A DNA stretch of 41,398 nucleotides from Marinomonas spartinae (GTDB taxonomy: Bacteria > Pseudomonadota > Gammaproteobacteria > Pseudomonadales > Marinomonadaceae). Position numbers and translations under genes: made by a program. Location of the stretch: NCBI RefSeq assembly GCF_016461715.1, contig NZ_JAEMUI010000027.1:25899-67296 (forward strand), given 5' to 3'. Shown piece by piece: positions 1-7,291 of this stretch (the stretch's first letter is position 1; every line of letters starts with the position of its first letter). The notes under the pieces are model-generated. The model did not search any database, was not told the DNA's origin, and saw only the letters and a program-made list of their open reading frames with translations.

Positions 1-1
1 A

Positions 2-793
2 GCAACGGGATCCGTAGTGGATTTGATGAACCCTGACCGACAAAAGCGTTTATTGTCGTTGGTTGATGTGAGTGACGTGTGGGGCGTAGGTCGGCGAATC
101 ACCGAGCGGTTGCGTGCTAGGGGAATTCGCACGGCATTGGATTTGGCGAATGCGAACCCTAGGGCCATTCGAAGCGAGTTTTCCGTGGTATTGGAGCGGA
201 CGGTGCAAGAGTTGAATGGGGTGTCTTGTCTAAATCTTGAGTTGGTGCGTCCAACAAAACAGCAAATTATTTGCAGCCGATCATTTGGCTATCGTATTAC
301 GGAAAAGCAGGAGCTGCGGGAAGCCATCGCCAAATATACGACTCGTGCTGCAGAGAAGCTACGCAAGGAAAAGCGCCTTTGTCGTGTCGTGAATGTGTTT
401 ATTCGTACCAGTCCGCATGCTCATGATGAGAAGCACTATCGGAACGCTTTGTCTGTTGAGCTACCCAATCCCACAGACGATACACGAGACTTACTGGATG
501 TCACCGAGGTGTTGTTTTGTCGTCTATGGCGTGACGGATTTCGCTATATGAAAGGCGGCGTGATGCTGGCGGATTTCTATGAACATGGTGCCTATCAGCA
601 TGATTTTTTTCGAGCGGACGGTATGAAAGCCAACTCACAAGCCTTAATGAGTGTGGTGGACCAAATCAACCGTAGCGGTCAGGGCAACATCTTTTTCGCC
701 TCACAAGGCGTATCACCACAGTGGGCCATGAAACGTGAGCATCTATCGCCCGCTTATACAACCCAATGGGAAGCGTTACCAAAAGTTTGGTAG
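2..793 (+). CDS. umuC: DNA polymerase V catalytic subunit UmuC, 3' part
   Basis: This is the C-terminal part of UmuC, the Y-family translesion polymerase that acts with UmuD' in SOS mutagenesis. The reading frame is open to the left edge, so the gene begins outside the window; a GTG at 17 is an internal codon, not the start. The visible part holds the helix-hairpin-helix segment (DVWGVGRRI), the little-finger domain with CSRSFG, and the C-terminal UmuC-specific region ending in the QWAMKREHLSPAYTT stretch. The catalytic palm carboxylates lie upstream and cannot be checked. A partner umuD would be expected to the left. A decayed copy of this gene's 3' end lies at about 2644-2785. Confidence 0.93.
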   Translation, partial: ATGSVVDLMNPDRQKRLLSLVDVSDVWGVGRRITERLRARGIRTALDLANANPRAIRSEFSVVLERTVQELNGVSCLNLELVRPTKQQIICSRSFGYRITEKQELREAIAKYTTRAAEKLRKEKRLCRVVNVFIRTSPHAHDEKHYRNALSVELPNPTDDTRDLLDVTEVLFCRLWRDGFRYMKGGVMLADFYEHGAYQHDFFRADGMKANSQALMSVVDQINRSGQGNIFFASQGVSPQWAMKREHLSPAYTTQWEALPKVW

Positions 794-1195
794 GGAGATA
801 AAACACCTCGCTTACGTGAGCATGATCAAGCTGGCCTATCTTATCTAAGAAAAGAGTTTGACACTGATTTGTCCTATTGCCTCTCTAACTCATTGATCCC
901 ACTCATTATAGGACGATCTGGTTTGGCGCCAACTTGGTGCGCGCCGTATTGGAATGTTGTTTTTTTGTGCATTATCTTGTTTGTGTTCTTGCTTTAGGTG
1001 CCGTCTCTTAGAATACTGTGAATGGTATGAAAATTGCTGTTTTTGCGATATGGAACCCTTCGGACGAAAGATTCGCCGATCAATGCATTATGGGAGCGGG
1101 AGTACCCACTCAAGCACGCACATTATCTCAGGATGAACCCTCAAGGGGGCGGCAAGGTGCCGTAACAACAACTCCAACAAACGGAGACATATCCT
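794..1195. other. 402-bp intergenic leader upstream of the permease gene
   Basis: No convincing gene is visible; short open frames here lack coding character. The right half could form several hairpins when transcribed: an 8-bp bulged stem at 1060-1079, CGGCA-AGG-TGCCG at 1150-1162, and CTCC (1172-1175) facing the permease ribosome-binding site GGAG (1183-1186). This could be a structured 5' leader, but it matches no riboswitch class I can recognise. Confidence 0.35.
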
Positions 1196-2608
1196 ATGTC
1201 CATCACTGATCAATCTATTGCCACGGCTCCTCTGCAGGATAGCGGAATTGAGGCTCGTGGTATTGAACGTGTTATGCCCCACGAACGTACTCACGTTAGT
1301 GTTATTGATAATTTTACCATGTGGCTGTCAGCCAACCTGGTTATCTCCACCGTAGCGCTTGGCGCTCTGGCTATTCCTATTTTTCAGCTTGGTTTCTGGG
1401 ACAGCCTGTCCATTATCGTACTGTTCAATATACTCGGTGTGCTGCCTGTGGCGTATTTCTCCACTCTAGGGCCGCGCCTTGGCCTGCGTCAGATGACCAT
1501 CGCACGGTTTTCTTTTGGCTGGAATGGGGCCAAGATCATGGCGCTGTTTAATGTCGCTGCCTGTATTGGCTGGTCGGCGGTAAACGTCATCGTTGGTTCG
1601 CAGATTATTACTGACTTGAGTAGTGGTGTGGTACCTGTATGGGCATCGATTTTGGCGATTGCCGCGCTGACGACGGCCGTAAGTGTGTACGGCTACCGTT
1701 ATGTGCATCGTTACGAGCGTTATGCTTGGGTTCCTATGGCGATTATCTTCTGTATTGTTGCGGTGAGCACCCATGGTCAAATGAGCGTTGTGCCGACACC
1801 AGCTTGGAACATGGCACACATTGCATCACTGGTTTCCTTCGGTGGTGCCATCTATGGTTTCGCTACGGGTTGGAGCTCCTATGCGGCCGATTACAGTGTG
1901 AATCAGCCTGAGCATACACCGGCCGCTAAAATCTTCTGGCTGACCTTTTTTGGTGTGACCATTCCCTGTATCTTGCTGGAGTCGCTGGGTCTAGGTTTGA
2001 CGACAGTAGGGGCGTTCAGCAAAGCGGCCAGCGAGGGCGGTGGTGCTTTGTTAGCGGTAGCGCTGCATCCACTGGGTGGGTTTGGAAATGTACTGATGCT
2101 TTTTTTGGCCTTGTCGGTTATTGCTAATAATATCCCTAACGACTACAGCCTGGGCTTGTCTATTCAGGTGCTTGGAAAAGCATTTCATAAGGTCAACCGA
2201 GCGGTGTGGACTTTTATCGGTGCGGTGATTTATATCCTCATAGCTATCGTTGCGGCAGCGCATTTTAATTCTACATTGGAAAACTTTCTGCTGATGGTGG
2301 CCTACTGGCTGAGTCCTTGGACCGTTATACTGATTCTAGAGCATTTTGTCATGCGCCGTGGTAAATACAACCTCGATGATTGGAACGAGGCGCGCCACTT
2401 GCCAGTGGGTTGGGCGGCTGTTATATCCATGGCTATTGGCTTATTTGGCGTATACTTAGGGGCGGCACAATTATTGTTCGTTGGACCAATTGCAGGTTTA
2501 TTTAATCCTCCTTACGGCATGGACATAGGCTTCGAAATGGGGCTGGTATTTGCTAGCGTGTCTTATTTGATCCTTAGACCGATCGAAATGCGAGCCCACG
2601 CAAGATAA
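1196..2608 (+). CDS. NCS1-family purine/cytosine permease-like transporter
   Basis: A 470-residue inner-membrane protein of the nucleobase:cation symporter-1 family (CodB/Fcy-like, COG1457). About twelve hydrophobic segments are visible after a hydrophilic N-terminus of about 40 residues. Family-like features are the TMWLSANL start of TM1, the GPRLGLRQMTIARFSFG loop between TM2 and TM3, the VGSQIITDL segment in TM3, and ANNIPNDYSLGLS in the centre. The start at ATG 1196 is supported by GGAG ten bases upstream. Substrate is probably a nucleobase, hydantoin or related compound; the sequence does not decide which. No metabolic enzyme lies beside it, so context gives no further clue. Confidence 0.85.
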   Translation: MSITDQSIATAPLQDSGIEARGIERVMPHERTHVSVIDNFTMWLSANLVISTVALGALAIPIFQLGFWDSLSIIVLFNILGVLPVAYFSTLGPRLGLRQMTIARFSFGWNGAKIMALFNVAACIGWSAVNVIVGSQIITDLSSGVVPVWASILAIAALTTAVSVYGYRYVHRYERYAWVPMAIIFCIVAVSTHGQMSVVPTPAWNMAHIASLVSFGGAIYGFATGWSSYAADYSVNQPEHTPAAKIFWLTFFGVTIPCILLESLGLGLTTVGAFSKAASEGGGALLAVALHPLGGFGNVLMLFLALSVIANNIPNDYSLGLSIQVLGKAFHKVNRAVWTFIGAVIYILIAIVAAAHFNSTLENFLLMVAYWLSPWTVILILEHFVMRRGKYNLDDWNEARHLPVGWAAVISMAIGLFGVYLGAAQLLFVGPIAGLFNPPYGMDIGFEMGLVFASVSYLILRPIEMRAHAR

Positions 2609-2643
2609 ATAGTAATAGGTGTTGCCGAGAAGCAATATAGGGA

Positions 2644-2785
2644 AATGAGCGTGGTGAAACAAATCCACCATAAGAGGCCTTGGCAACATCATCCTCGCCT
2701 CACACGATGCACCATCACAGGGGAAGCGATAAGACGTGAGCATCTATTGTCTGAAAATGGGAAGTATTACTGAAAATTTTCGAGG
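2644..2785 (+). pseudogene. Decayed umuC 3'-end relic
   Basis: This stretch aligns base by base with the 3' end of the umuC gene at the left edge of the window. Shared words in the same order include GGCAACATC (683-691 and 2682-2690), TCGCCTCACA (696-705 and 2695-2704) and ACGTGAGCATCTAT (733-746 and 2734-2747). Similarity runs on past the umuC stop codon. Frameshifts, a deletion of about 11 bp and stop codons make it non-coding. It lies between the permease gene and the prophage attachment site. Either a duplication flanked the permease gene, or a second umuC once stood here. Confidence 0.75.
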
Positions 2786-2801
2786 GATATAACAATTGTT
2801 T

Positions 2802-2825
2802 TTTGGTGCGGATGGGGGGACTTGA
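2802..2825. repeat. attL: left copy of the 24-bp prophage attachment repeat
   Basis: The 24 bases are identical to 16828-16851 and correspond to the 3' acceptor and T-arm end, including CCA, of the tRNA-Leu(CAG) gene on the minus strand. Only this 3' tRNA fragment is present here; the full tRNA gene is at the right end. This is the classic result of integration into a tRNA 3' end and marks the left boundary of the prophage. Confidence 0.9.
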
Positions 2826-2874
2826 CCCTGCATGAAACACCTTTGAAATCAGTAAGTTATTGATTTATAAAGTT

Positions 2875-2904
2875 ACATATACTGTATATTTATACAGTAT
2901 ATGT
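2875..2904. promoter_or_regulatory. LexA (SOS) box in a 30-bp palindrome
   Basis: Two perfect 14-bp arms (2875-2888 and 2891-2904) are separated by two bases. The core at 2880-2899 is CTG-N10-CAG in the form TACTGTATAT-TTATACAGTA, one base from the E. coli LexA consensus. It is inside the prophage, 50 bp from attL. No gene starts immediately on either side: the DUF2971 gene ends here on the minus strand, and leftward transcription would cross attL. Its target is therefore unclear. Confidence 0.7.
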
Positions 2905-2923
2905 AGTGGTTTTTAGGTGCTCG

Positions 2924-2941
2924 GTGTGTCGGATGTGTGTC
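2924..2941 (+). promoter_or_regulatory. Paired GTGTGTC heptamers, left arm (putative integrase arm sites)
   Basis: Two GTGTGTC copies start at 2924 and 2935, 11 bp apart. The same pair with the same spacing occurs near the right end (16765 and 16776). Placement on both sides of the attachment core fits arm-type binding sites for the tyrosine integrase, but no biochemical consensus is known to me for this enzyme. Confidence 0.45.
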
Positions 2942-3764
2942 ACACTTTTATTTCTTCGTCTAAGAATTTATATTCAGTTGCACATGGTTTAGCGCGGAAG
3001 AGTTTTGTTTTATTTGAATGTGACTGTATCCAAAACTTAGCTTTTCGCTCTAATGCCTCGCTTGCTCGTACACCAAGAGTTATTGATTCAATCTGATGGG
3101 CTGGGATTTTGAATGTGCAAATTTTAAAGCCATTACTGTCTAATTTATTGCTATACAAATCAGAAAATGCGGAGAGTATTCGATACTCTTTTTCATGCTT
3201 CCAATCATCATCTTTAGCCAAGAAAAAGTTTAGCATTTCTTTTTCTTTTTCTTCTTTACTTTCTTTTTTCTTAATATTGTGAACAGTTTTAAATAGGTTA
3301 ACAGGTCTATTTTTTGAGTAATTTACATGGCCACTTCCAAAATTATCATCACCCTGAATGAATGGTGGTTCTCCTTCGTCATTTGTAAGAAAAGTAATCA
3401 TGTATCCAGAATGGTCTTTTGCATAATAAGACCACATCGACCTAGAATGTTTTACGCAGCTTAATGAAAAAACGCCAATGGTATTTTCAAGGTTTTCTTG
3501 TAATGCTTTTTCAAATTGAGTTGTGAAGACATTGTTTAGATTTTTAGATAGGTTTAACAAGGAGTTTTCATCTAATAATGAAGATGATACTCCTGATTTT
3601 TCTAATAGTTCTTTGGTCTTTGATAACGATATCTCACTATCTATAGAACCATTAAGCTCAAAAACGTCATTTAAAACATTTGCTTGTGAAAATCTGGCAC
3701 TAACTCCACCTTCAACACAGATAAAATCAAATGAATCAGGTGCGTAGTATTTATAAAGGCTCAT
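2940..3764 (-). CDS. DUF2971 family protein (prophage cargo)
   Basis: A 274-residue soluble protein. It shows the usual DUF2971 landmarks in order: LYKYY at the N-terminus, the NDVFE motif near residue 33 (family form NDPFE), the FSLSC...SMWSYYA segment in the middle, and DWKHEKEYRIL in the C-terminal third. The biochemical function of the family is unknown; members often occur in mobile elements and defence-gene neighbourhoods. It is the last gene of the leftward operon CI - two-TM protein - integrase - DUF2971, 12 bp after the integrase, so it should be expressed in the lysogen. The gene is clearly more A+T-rich than the virion genes, which suggests acquisition as cargo. A role in excluding other phages is inference. 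Confidence 0.8.
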   Translation of the reverse strand: MSLYKYYAPDSFDFICVEGGVSARFSQANVLNDVFELNGSIDSEISLSKTKELLEKSGVSSSLLDENSLLNLSKNLNNVFTTQFEKALQENLENTIGVFSLSCVKHSRSMWSYYAKDHSGYMITFLTNDEGEPPFIQGDDNFGSGHVNYSKNRPVNLFKTVHNIKKKESKEEKEKEMLNFFLAKDDDWKHEKEYRILSAFSDLYSNKLDSNGFKICTFKIPAHQIESITLGVRASEALERKAKFWIQSHSNKTKLFRAKPCATEYKFLDEEIKV

Positions 3765-3776
3765 AACTCTCCTTGT

Positions 3777-4784
3777 CTATTTAATGGTTGAAAGTGGGTT
3801 TAATCTCGTGGCTTCTTCTAAAAAGTCTGGCGCTAGGTGAGCGTAGCGCATGGTCATTTTTATATCACTATGCCCCAGTACTTTTTGTAAGGTCAATATA
3901 TTACCGCCGTTCATCATAAAATGGCTGGCGAAGGTATGCCGTAATACGTGGGCGGCTTGGCCTTTGGGGAGTTCGATTGTTGTTCTGGCTAGGGCGCGTC
4001 GAAAGCTGGTGATTGACCCAGTAAAGATATTATTGCCCCTGGTCTTTTTCGCGTGTTCGTGGATTTCGGCGAACAGGTCGGGCGATATGGGGACGCTTCT
4101 ATTTTTACCGCTTTTGGTATCGGTAAAACTGACTTGATTGTTTCTTACTCTTTGTACCGTCAGCCCTTCGGCTTCACCCCAACGTGCGCCTGTTGATAGG
4201 GAAATCTTGGTAATCAAGTAAACGTGCTTGTTATCGCTTTGCTTGGTGGCTGCTAGTAACTCGGTTATCTGTTCGGGGGTTAAGTAGGACAGTTCGCGCT
4301 CAGGTACACGTACATTGTCTATGCCTGCCAGTGGGTTGGGGTAGTGGATTTCCTCGGCTTTGATCAACGTATTAAACATAGATGACATGTAGGAAAGATC
4401 ATTGTTTAACGTCTTGGGGCTTTTGCCTTCTTTAGATCGCTGGGTACGCCAGCGGGTATACTCAAGGCGTGTTAGGTTTGAGCCTGCGGGATTGCCTAGT
4501 TCATTAGCAATCATCAAAAGCTTATTTTTACGGCGCTTAGCGTCTCGTAAGAAGTGGCCGTGTGTGTCGTCCCATAGCTCCACCAATTCCGTTAGCCTGC
4601 GGTTATCTTTTGGCTTGTCTAGCCAAGGCTTTTGGTCGGACTGAGTTTCAAACTGGGCAATGGTGTAACGCTGGAACCGTTCACACTCGCTCTTAGTTGA
4701 GAACACCTTTTTATACTCACGGCTACCGCGACCATTCACACGAAAACGGACTTCGTAGCCTGTAGAGGTTTTTTTTATAGACAT
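3777..4784 (-). CDS. int: Tyrosine-family site-specific integrase
   Basis: A 335-residue phage integrase that should catalyse integration into, and excision from, the tRNA-Leu 3' end. An N-terminal arm-binding region (about 1-60) and a SAM-like core-binding domain (about 60-155) precede the catalytic domain. The catalytic residues are visible: Arg201 in TGARWGE, His279 and Arg282 in HVLRH, His305 in LGHSD and the nucleophile Tyr314 in MRYAHL. The pattern resembles integrases of P2-like temperate phages. The start is 5 bp from the preceding stop codon, so it is translated from the repressor-led lysogeny operon rather than from a separate gene at the attachment site. PM2 itself is lytic and has no integrase. 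Confidence 0.93.
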   Translation of the reverse strand: MSIKKTSTGYEVRFRVNGRGSREYKKVFSTKSECERFQRYTIAQFETQSDQKPWLDKPKDNRRLTELVELWDDTHGHFLRDAKRRKNKLLMIANELGNPAGSNLTRLEYTRWRTQRSKEGKSPKTLNNDLSYMSSMFNTLIKAEEIHYPNPLAGIDNVRVPERELSYLTPEQITELLAATKQSDNKHVYLITKISLSTGARWGEAEGLTVQRVRNNQVSFTDTKSGKNRSVPISPDLFAEIHEHAKKTRGNNIFTGSITSFRRALARTTIELPKGQAAHVLRHTFASHFMMNGGNILTLQKVLGHSDIKMTMRYAHLAPDFLEEATRLNPLSTIK

Positions 4785-4789
4785 AACAT

Positions 4790-5482
4790 CTAATCCAACG
4801 AGCTAGAGGAAGTTATTTTTTTTGAATAAAGTTTTTTATCAATTGTGTCAATAAGTAAGTCTGATCTAAAGGTTGTAAAATTTAATTCGTTGTTAATGTC
4901 TAGATAAATAATTTTTATTTCGATAGATTGAGAATTTTTTTGTATTTTTGGAATGTCTTCTTCTATTTTTAATTTTTTTGAGTAAGGTAAGTGATCTGCA
5001 GTTTTAAAACTATGTTTATAGTCATGAGATATTATCTCTATATTTATTTCTCTAGCTTCTTTCCCTATATTTATTATTTCGAATATTATTAGATTGCATG
5101 CTATATAGGCGCTATAAGTTGAATTAACTGGGTTGTATGAATTAAAGTCTTTTTTTTCATAAAAATAATTAATATCTTCTATCCTTAATATTGGTTGAGC
5201 TAACTTTTCTTTTCTTAGTTTGTCATCATTTTCCTTTACTCTTTCGACACTTTCCTTTGCTACGCTAATCATAAGCTGAAAAAAAAGTGCCACGAAGGCC
5301 AAAAAAGCAAATATCCCACTTAAAAAACTACCAACTTTATCAAGAGGGGCTGTGCGTAATTCTAAAATTTGTGAAGGGAAAGTAAAGTATATCCCCCATA
5401 TAACTACTAGAAAGAAAGCTGCATACAATGCTGTCATCCAATAAGGTTCATATCTGTAAGCAGATTTTTTAAATTTTTTCAT
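4790..5482 (-). CDS. Two-TM membrane protein of unknown function (prophage cargo)
   Basis: A 230-residue protein not recognised as a named family. A basic N-terminus is followed by two hydrophobic helices (about 15-35 and 51-74), a short charged helix (about 75-93) and a C-terminal domain of about 135 residues, rich in Asn, Ile and Lys, that is probably cytoplasmic. It begins 10 bp after the repressor stop and ends 5 bp before the integrase, so it belongs to the lysogeny operon. Base composition is very A+T-rich. Small two-TM proteins with a soluble domain in lysogenically expressed positions are often superinfection-exclusion or abortive-infection factors; here that is only inference from position. 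Confidence 0.7.
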   Translation of the reverse strand: MKKFKKSAYRYEPYWMTALYAAFFLVVIWGIYFTFPSQILELRTAPLDKVGSFLSGIFAFLAFVALFFQLMISVAKESVERVKENDDKLRKEKLAQPILRIEDINYFYEKKDFNSYNPVNSTYSAYIACNLIIFEIINIGKEAREINIEIISHDYKHSFKTADHLPYSKKLKIEEDIPKIQKNSQSIEIKIIYLDINNELNFTTFRSDLLIDTIDKKLYSKKITSSSSLD

Positions 5483-5492
5483 ATTAATACCC

Positions 5493-6158
5493 TTAAATCA
5501 TCGGATGGCCAGACCAGACGACGCGGCCAATTATTTTAAGTTTTGCTAAGCCTTCTAGCGGTATTGTCATTGGTTGGTAGTTCTTGTTATCTGAGGTGAT
5601 GGCAACTAAGCCGTCTAGCTGTTTTTGCACTCGTTTTACGAACAATTCCCCATCGTAGTTGATGACGTACACGCCCCCGTCACTGGTTACTGTGTCTCTG
5701 GTTTTGTCGATCACTAACGAGTCACCCGAGTAAATAGTGGGTTCCATGGAATCCCCACGGGCATACATGGCAATCAGGTTGGCAGGGTTGATGCCAGACT
5801 TCCTTAACCATGATTCTTTAAAGGCTAAATGCTGGTCGATGTTTTCCGCTTCCACTAGGGCACCTTGTCCGGCGCTGGCTTCAATGCTGTATTGGGGAAC
5901 GTGACAATAGTCATTGTCTTCTGGGATGACCTGAATTTTGTCTGTCTGTTTTACTCCCTGTCCTGTCAAAATCCAATCCATTGAATAGCCTGTTATTCGT
6001 GAGGTTTCATACACCTCTTTGTAAGGGATAGTGTTTCGTTTTTTCCATGCCGAAATTATTGCTGAGACTGAGCCTATTTTTTTTGCCATATCTGCCGCAT
6101 TTTTTGAGTTAGTGGCAATGATTAATCTATCTATTATTTCTGCTGCGTTGAGTTCCAT
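5493..6158 (-). CDS. CI-type S24 self-cleaving repressor
   Basis: A 221-residue lambda CI/LexA-type repressor. The N-terminal half has a helix-turn-helix region (about 9-66). The C-terminal S24 peptidase domain shows the cleavage site Ala96-Gly97 (SAGQG), the nucleophile Ser137 in GDSMEP and the general base Lys175 in LFVKRV. RecA-stimulated self-cleavage would link prophage induction to DNA damage. The frame runs upstream to 6215, but ATG 6158 is preferred because GAGG precedes it by eight bases, and an earlier start would run into the operator palindromes. It heads the operon CI - two-TM - int - DUF2971 and faces the early operon across the operator region. Confidence 0.92.
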   Translation of the reverse strand: MELNAAEIIDRLIIATNSKNAADMAKKIGSVSAIISAWKKRNTIPYKEVYETSRITGYSMDWILTGQGVKQTDKIQVIPEDNDYCHVPQYSIEASAGQGALVEAENIDQHLAFKESWLRKSGINPANLIAMYARGDSMEPTIYSGDSLVIDKTRDTVTSDGGVYVINYDGELFVKRVQKQLDGLVAITSDNKNYQPMTIPLEGLAKLKIIGRVVWSGHPMI

Positions 6159-6183
6159 ACCTATATCCTCGAAATAAAAAAAA

Positions 6184-6208
6184 CAACAAAAGATGATATC
6201 TTTTGTTG
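6184..6208. promoter_or_regulatory. Operator palindrome for the repressor switch
   Basis: A perfect inverted repeat, CAACAAAAGAT-GAT-ATCTTTTGTTG, lies just upstream of the repressor gene. The half-site ATCTTTTGTTG recurs at 6247-6257, and a partial copy (CTTTTTGTTTG) lies between them. This spacing is typical of a multi-operator CI/Cro switch between divergent promoters. Confidence 0.65.
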
Positions 6209-6246
6209 ACAACACGCCATCAAGACGATACTTTTTGTTTGTTGAT

Positions 6247-6278
6247 ATCTTTTGTTGAATATTCTGAATTATTCAGAA
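6247..6278. promoter_or_regulatory. Second operator half-site and adjacent TTCTGAA palindrome
   Basis: ATCTTTTGTTG (6247-6257) repeats the arm of the upstream operator. Immediately after it is a different perfect palindrome, TTCTGAA-TTA-TTCAGAA (6262-6278). Two palindrome types may mean two regulators, for example the S24 repressor and the Cox/Cro-like product of the next gene. Confidence 0.5.
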
Positions 6279-6308
6279 CAAAAACATAAAACTATGGAGT
6301 ATAGGAAC

Positions 6309-6596
6309 ATGGCGGCAACAAAACCAGAGATAAAAGACGAAAAAACTAAAGAAAGAAAACCTATTCAACTAATGAAAATTCATTTTCCCGATGGGATTGT
6401 AGTGGAAGTGCCTTCCCCTTATTGCACGCCAGAAGAATGGGCGGAGCGCTCAAGCATGGATGTAGAGACGGTTATGACGGCGCTTTATAACCGTCGCATG
6501 GCACGTCACCAGTTCTCACCAAAGGGTGACTTGTTTGTGAACGTGATCGAAGAAACACGCCGCTTACTTGAAGACCAAAAACCATGGAATCGATAG
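6309..6596 (+). CDS. Cox/Cro-like early regulator or excisionase
   Basis: A 95-residue basic protein, the first gene of the rightward operon, directly opposite the repressor. After a charged N-terminus it has a winged-helix-like segment (YCTPEEWAERSSMDVETVMTAL, residues about 37-58, given as its key words YCTPEEWAE and VETVMTAL) and a C-terminal part with FVNVIEETRRLLE, as in phage Cox/Apl-type regulators where the last helix follows a GDLFVN-like strand. The start at 6309 is preferred over earlier ATGs because GGAG lies nine bases upstream. Such proteins both repress the lysogeny promoter and direct excision by the integrase; that dual role is inferred from position and fold. Confidence 0.6.
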   Translation: MAATKPEIKDEKTKERKPIQLMKIHFPDGIVVEVPSPYCTPEEWAERSSMDVETVMTALYNRRMARHQFSPKGDLFVNVIEETRRLLEDQKPWNR

Positions 6597-6605
6597 GGGG
6601 CAGGG

Positions 6606-6773
6606 ATGGATTTTTTTGCTGAGATGGAAAAAGCAATTCAACGTGCAGAGCTAGAAATGAAAAGGGAAATGCTTAAAGAGATGCTAGCGCAAGAGCTTAT
6701 TACTTTAGAGAAGCTAAGTGCAGAAGATCGGCTTTTACTCAAGGAAGGTTTACCACAAGAAGAAGGGAACTGA
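6606..6773 (+). CDS. Small charged early protein (55 aa)
   Basis: A 55-codon frame starting MDFFAEMEKAIQ and ending PQEEGN. It is almost entirely helix-forming and highly charged (many Glu, Lys and Met), with heptad-like spacing, so it is probably a small coiled-coil or adaptor protein. GGCAGGG provides a ribosome-binding site just upstream, and the next gene begins one base after its stop codon, which supports it as a real gene of the early operon. No family recognised. Confidence 0.65.
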   Translation: MDFFAEMEKAIQRAELEMKREMLKEMLAQELITLEKLSAEDRLLLKEGLPQEEGN

Positions 6774-6774
6774 T

Positions 6775-7005
6775 ATGACAGATTTAACAGGAATATTAAC
6801 GCCACATGAAGAACAGCGGAAACAGCTTTTAAATTGGATGTTTCTTTGTCCTAAGAATACCGAACTAGAGGCGCATTTGTCCGCCTCTTATCACGCCATG
6901 AACCCACAAAAAGAAGTGGTTCATGCTCGTCACACTACCGACACAGACACCACGGTAAACCAGTACGAAATCGTGCTTTTTAACGAGGGCATGCCAGATG
7001 TTTAA
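6775..7005 (+). CDS. Small early protein of unknown function (76 aa)
   Basis: A 76-residue soluble protein with no family I recognise. The start ATG 6775 is used because AGAAGGG lies before it and because it abuts the stop of the preceding gene; the longer frame from 6718 overlaps that gene. It contains a central segment with several His residues (HLSASYHAMNP, VVHARH) and an acidic end. It overlaps the next gene by 8 bp, consistent with translational coupling in the early operon. Confidence 0.6.
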   Translation: MTDLTGILTPHEEQRKQLLNWMFLCPKNTELEAHLSASYHAMNPQKEVVHARHTTDTDTTVNQYEIVLFNEGMPDV

Positions 7006-7282
7006 CAAAGCTAATGAAGATCGTTTTTTTAAAATGCTTTCCCTCGCTCCAGACCTTCAACGGTTCTGGAACGAGAAGGAACGTACCCCGCAAATGAAGT
7101 CTATCCAAATAGCCCTTACTCGTATGGATGAAGAAGAAAGCGCCTTGTTGCGCTTCTTCGTGTCTGTTTGGTTTGGTACGGCGGATATGTCGGATTTTGA
7201 TTTTATTAAATCGGTCAAGGTCATGGATGAACAAGCACGAAAAATCATCCGTAAATGGCTCTTAGATCCTTTCTTTTGCTAG
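6998..7282 (+). CDS. Early protein of unknown function (94 aa)
   Basis: A 94-residue, mostly helical protein with aromatic clusters (FFKMLSLAPDLQRFW, LLRFFVSVWFG). No transmembrane segment is certain. The start ATG at 6998 lies inside the end of the preceding gene, and its stop overlaps the ribosome-binding site of rep. Position between the regulator and rep suggests an early function such as control of replication, but this is not shown by the sequence. Confidence 0.6.
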   Translation: MFNKANEDRFFKMLSLAPDLQRFWNEKERTPQMKSIQIALTRMDEEESALLRFFVSVWFGTADMSDFDFIKSVKVMDEQARKIIRKWLLDPFFC

Positions 7283-7291
7283 GTGGGCATG

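Noticed and set aside
794..1195. TPP, purine, guanidine or ZTP riboswitch upstream of the permease
   Set aside because: The conserved words of these classes are not present in the right order; only generic stems are visible.
954..1209. Short frames in the leader of the permease gene
   Set aside because: They overlap one another, lack ribosome-binding sites and coding character, and fall in a stretch that looks like a structured leader.
2714..2831. Minus-strand frame of about 39 codons crossing attL downstream of the LexA box
   Set aside because: It has no good ribosome-binding site and is made of tRNA and umuC-relic sequence, so it is probably chance.
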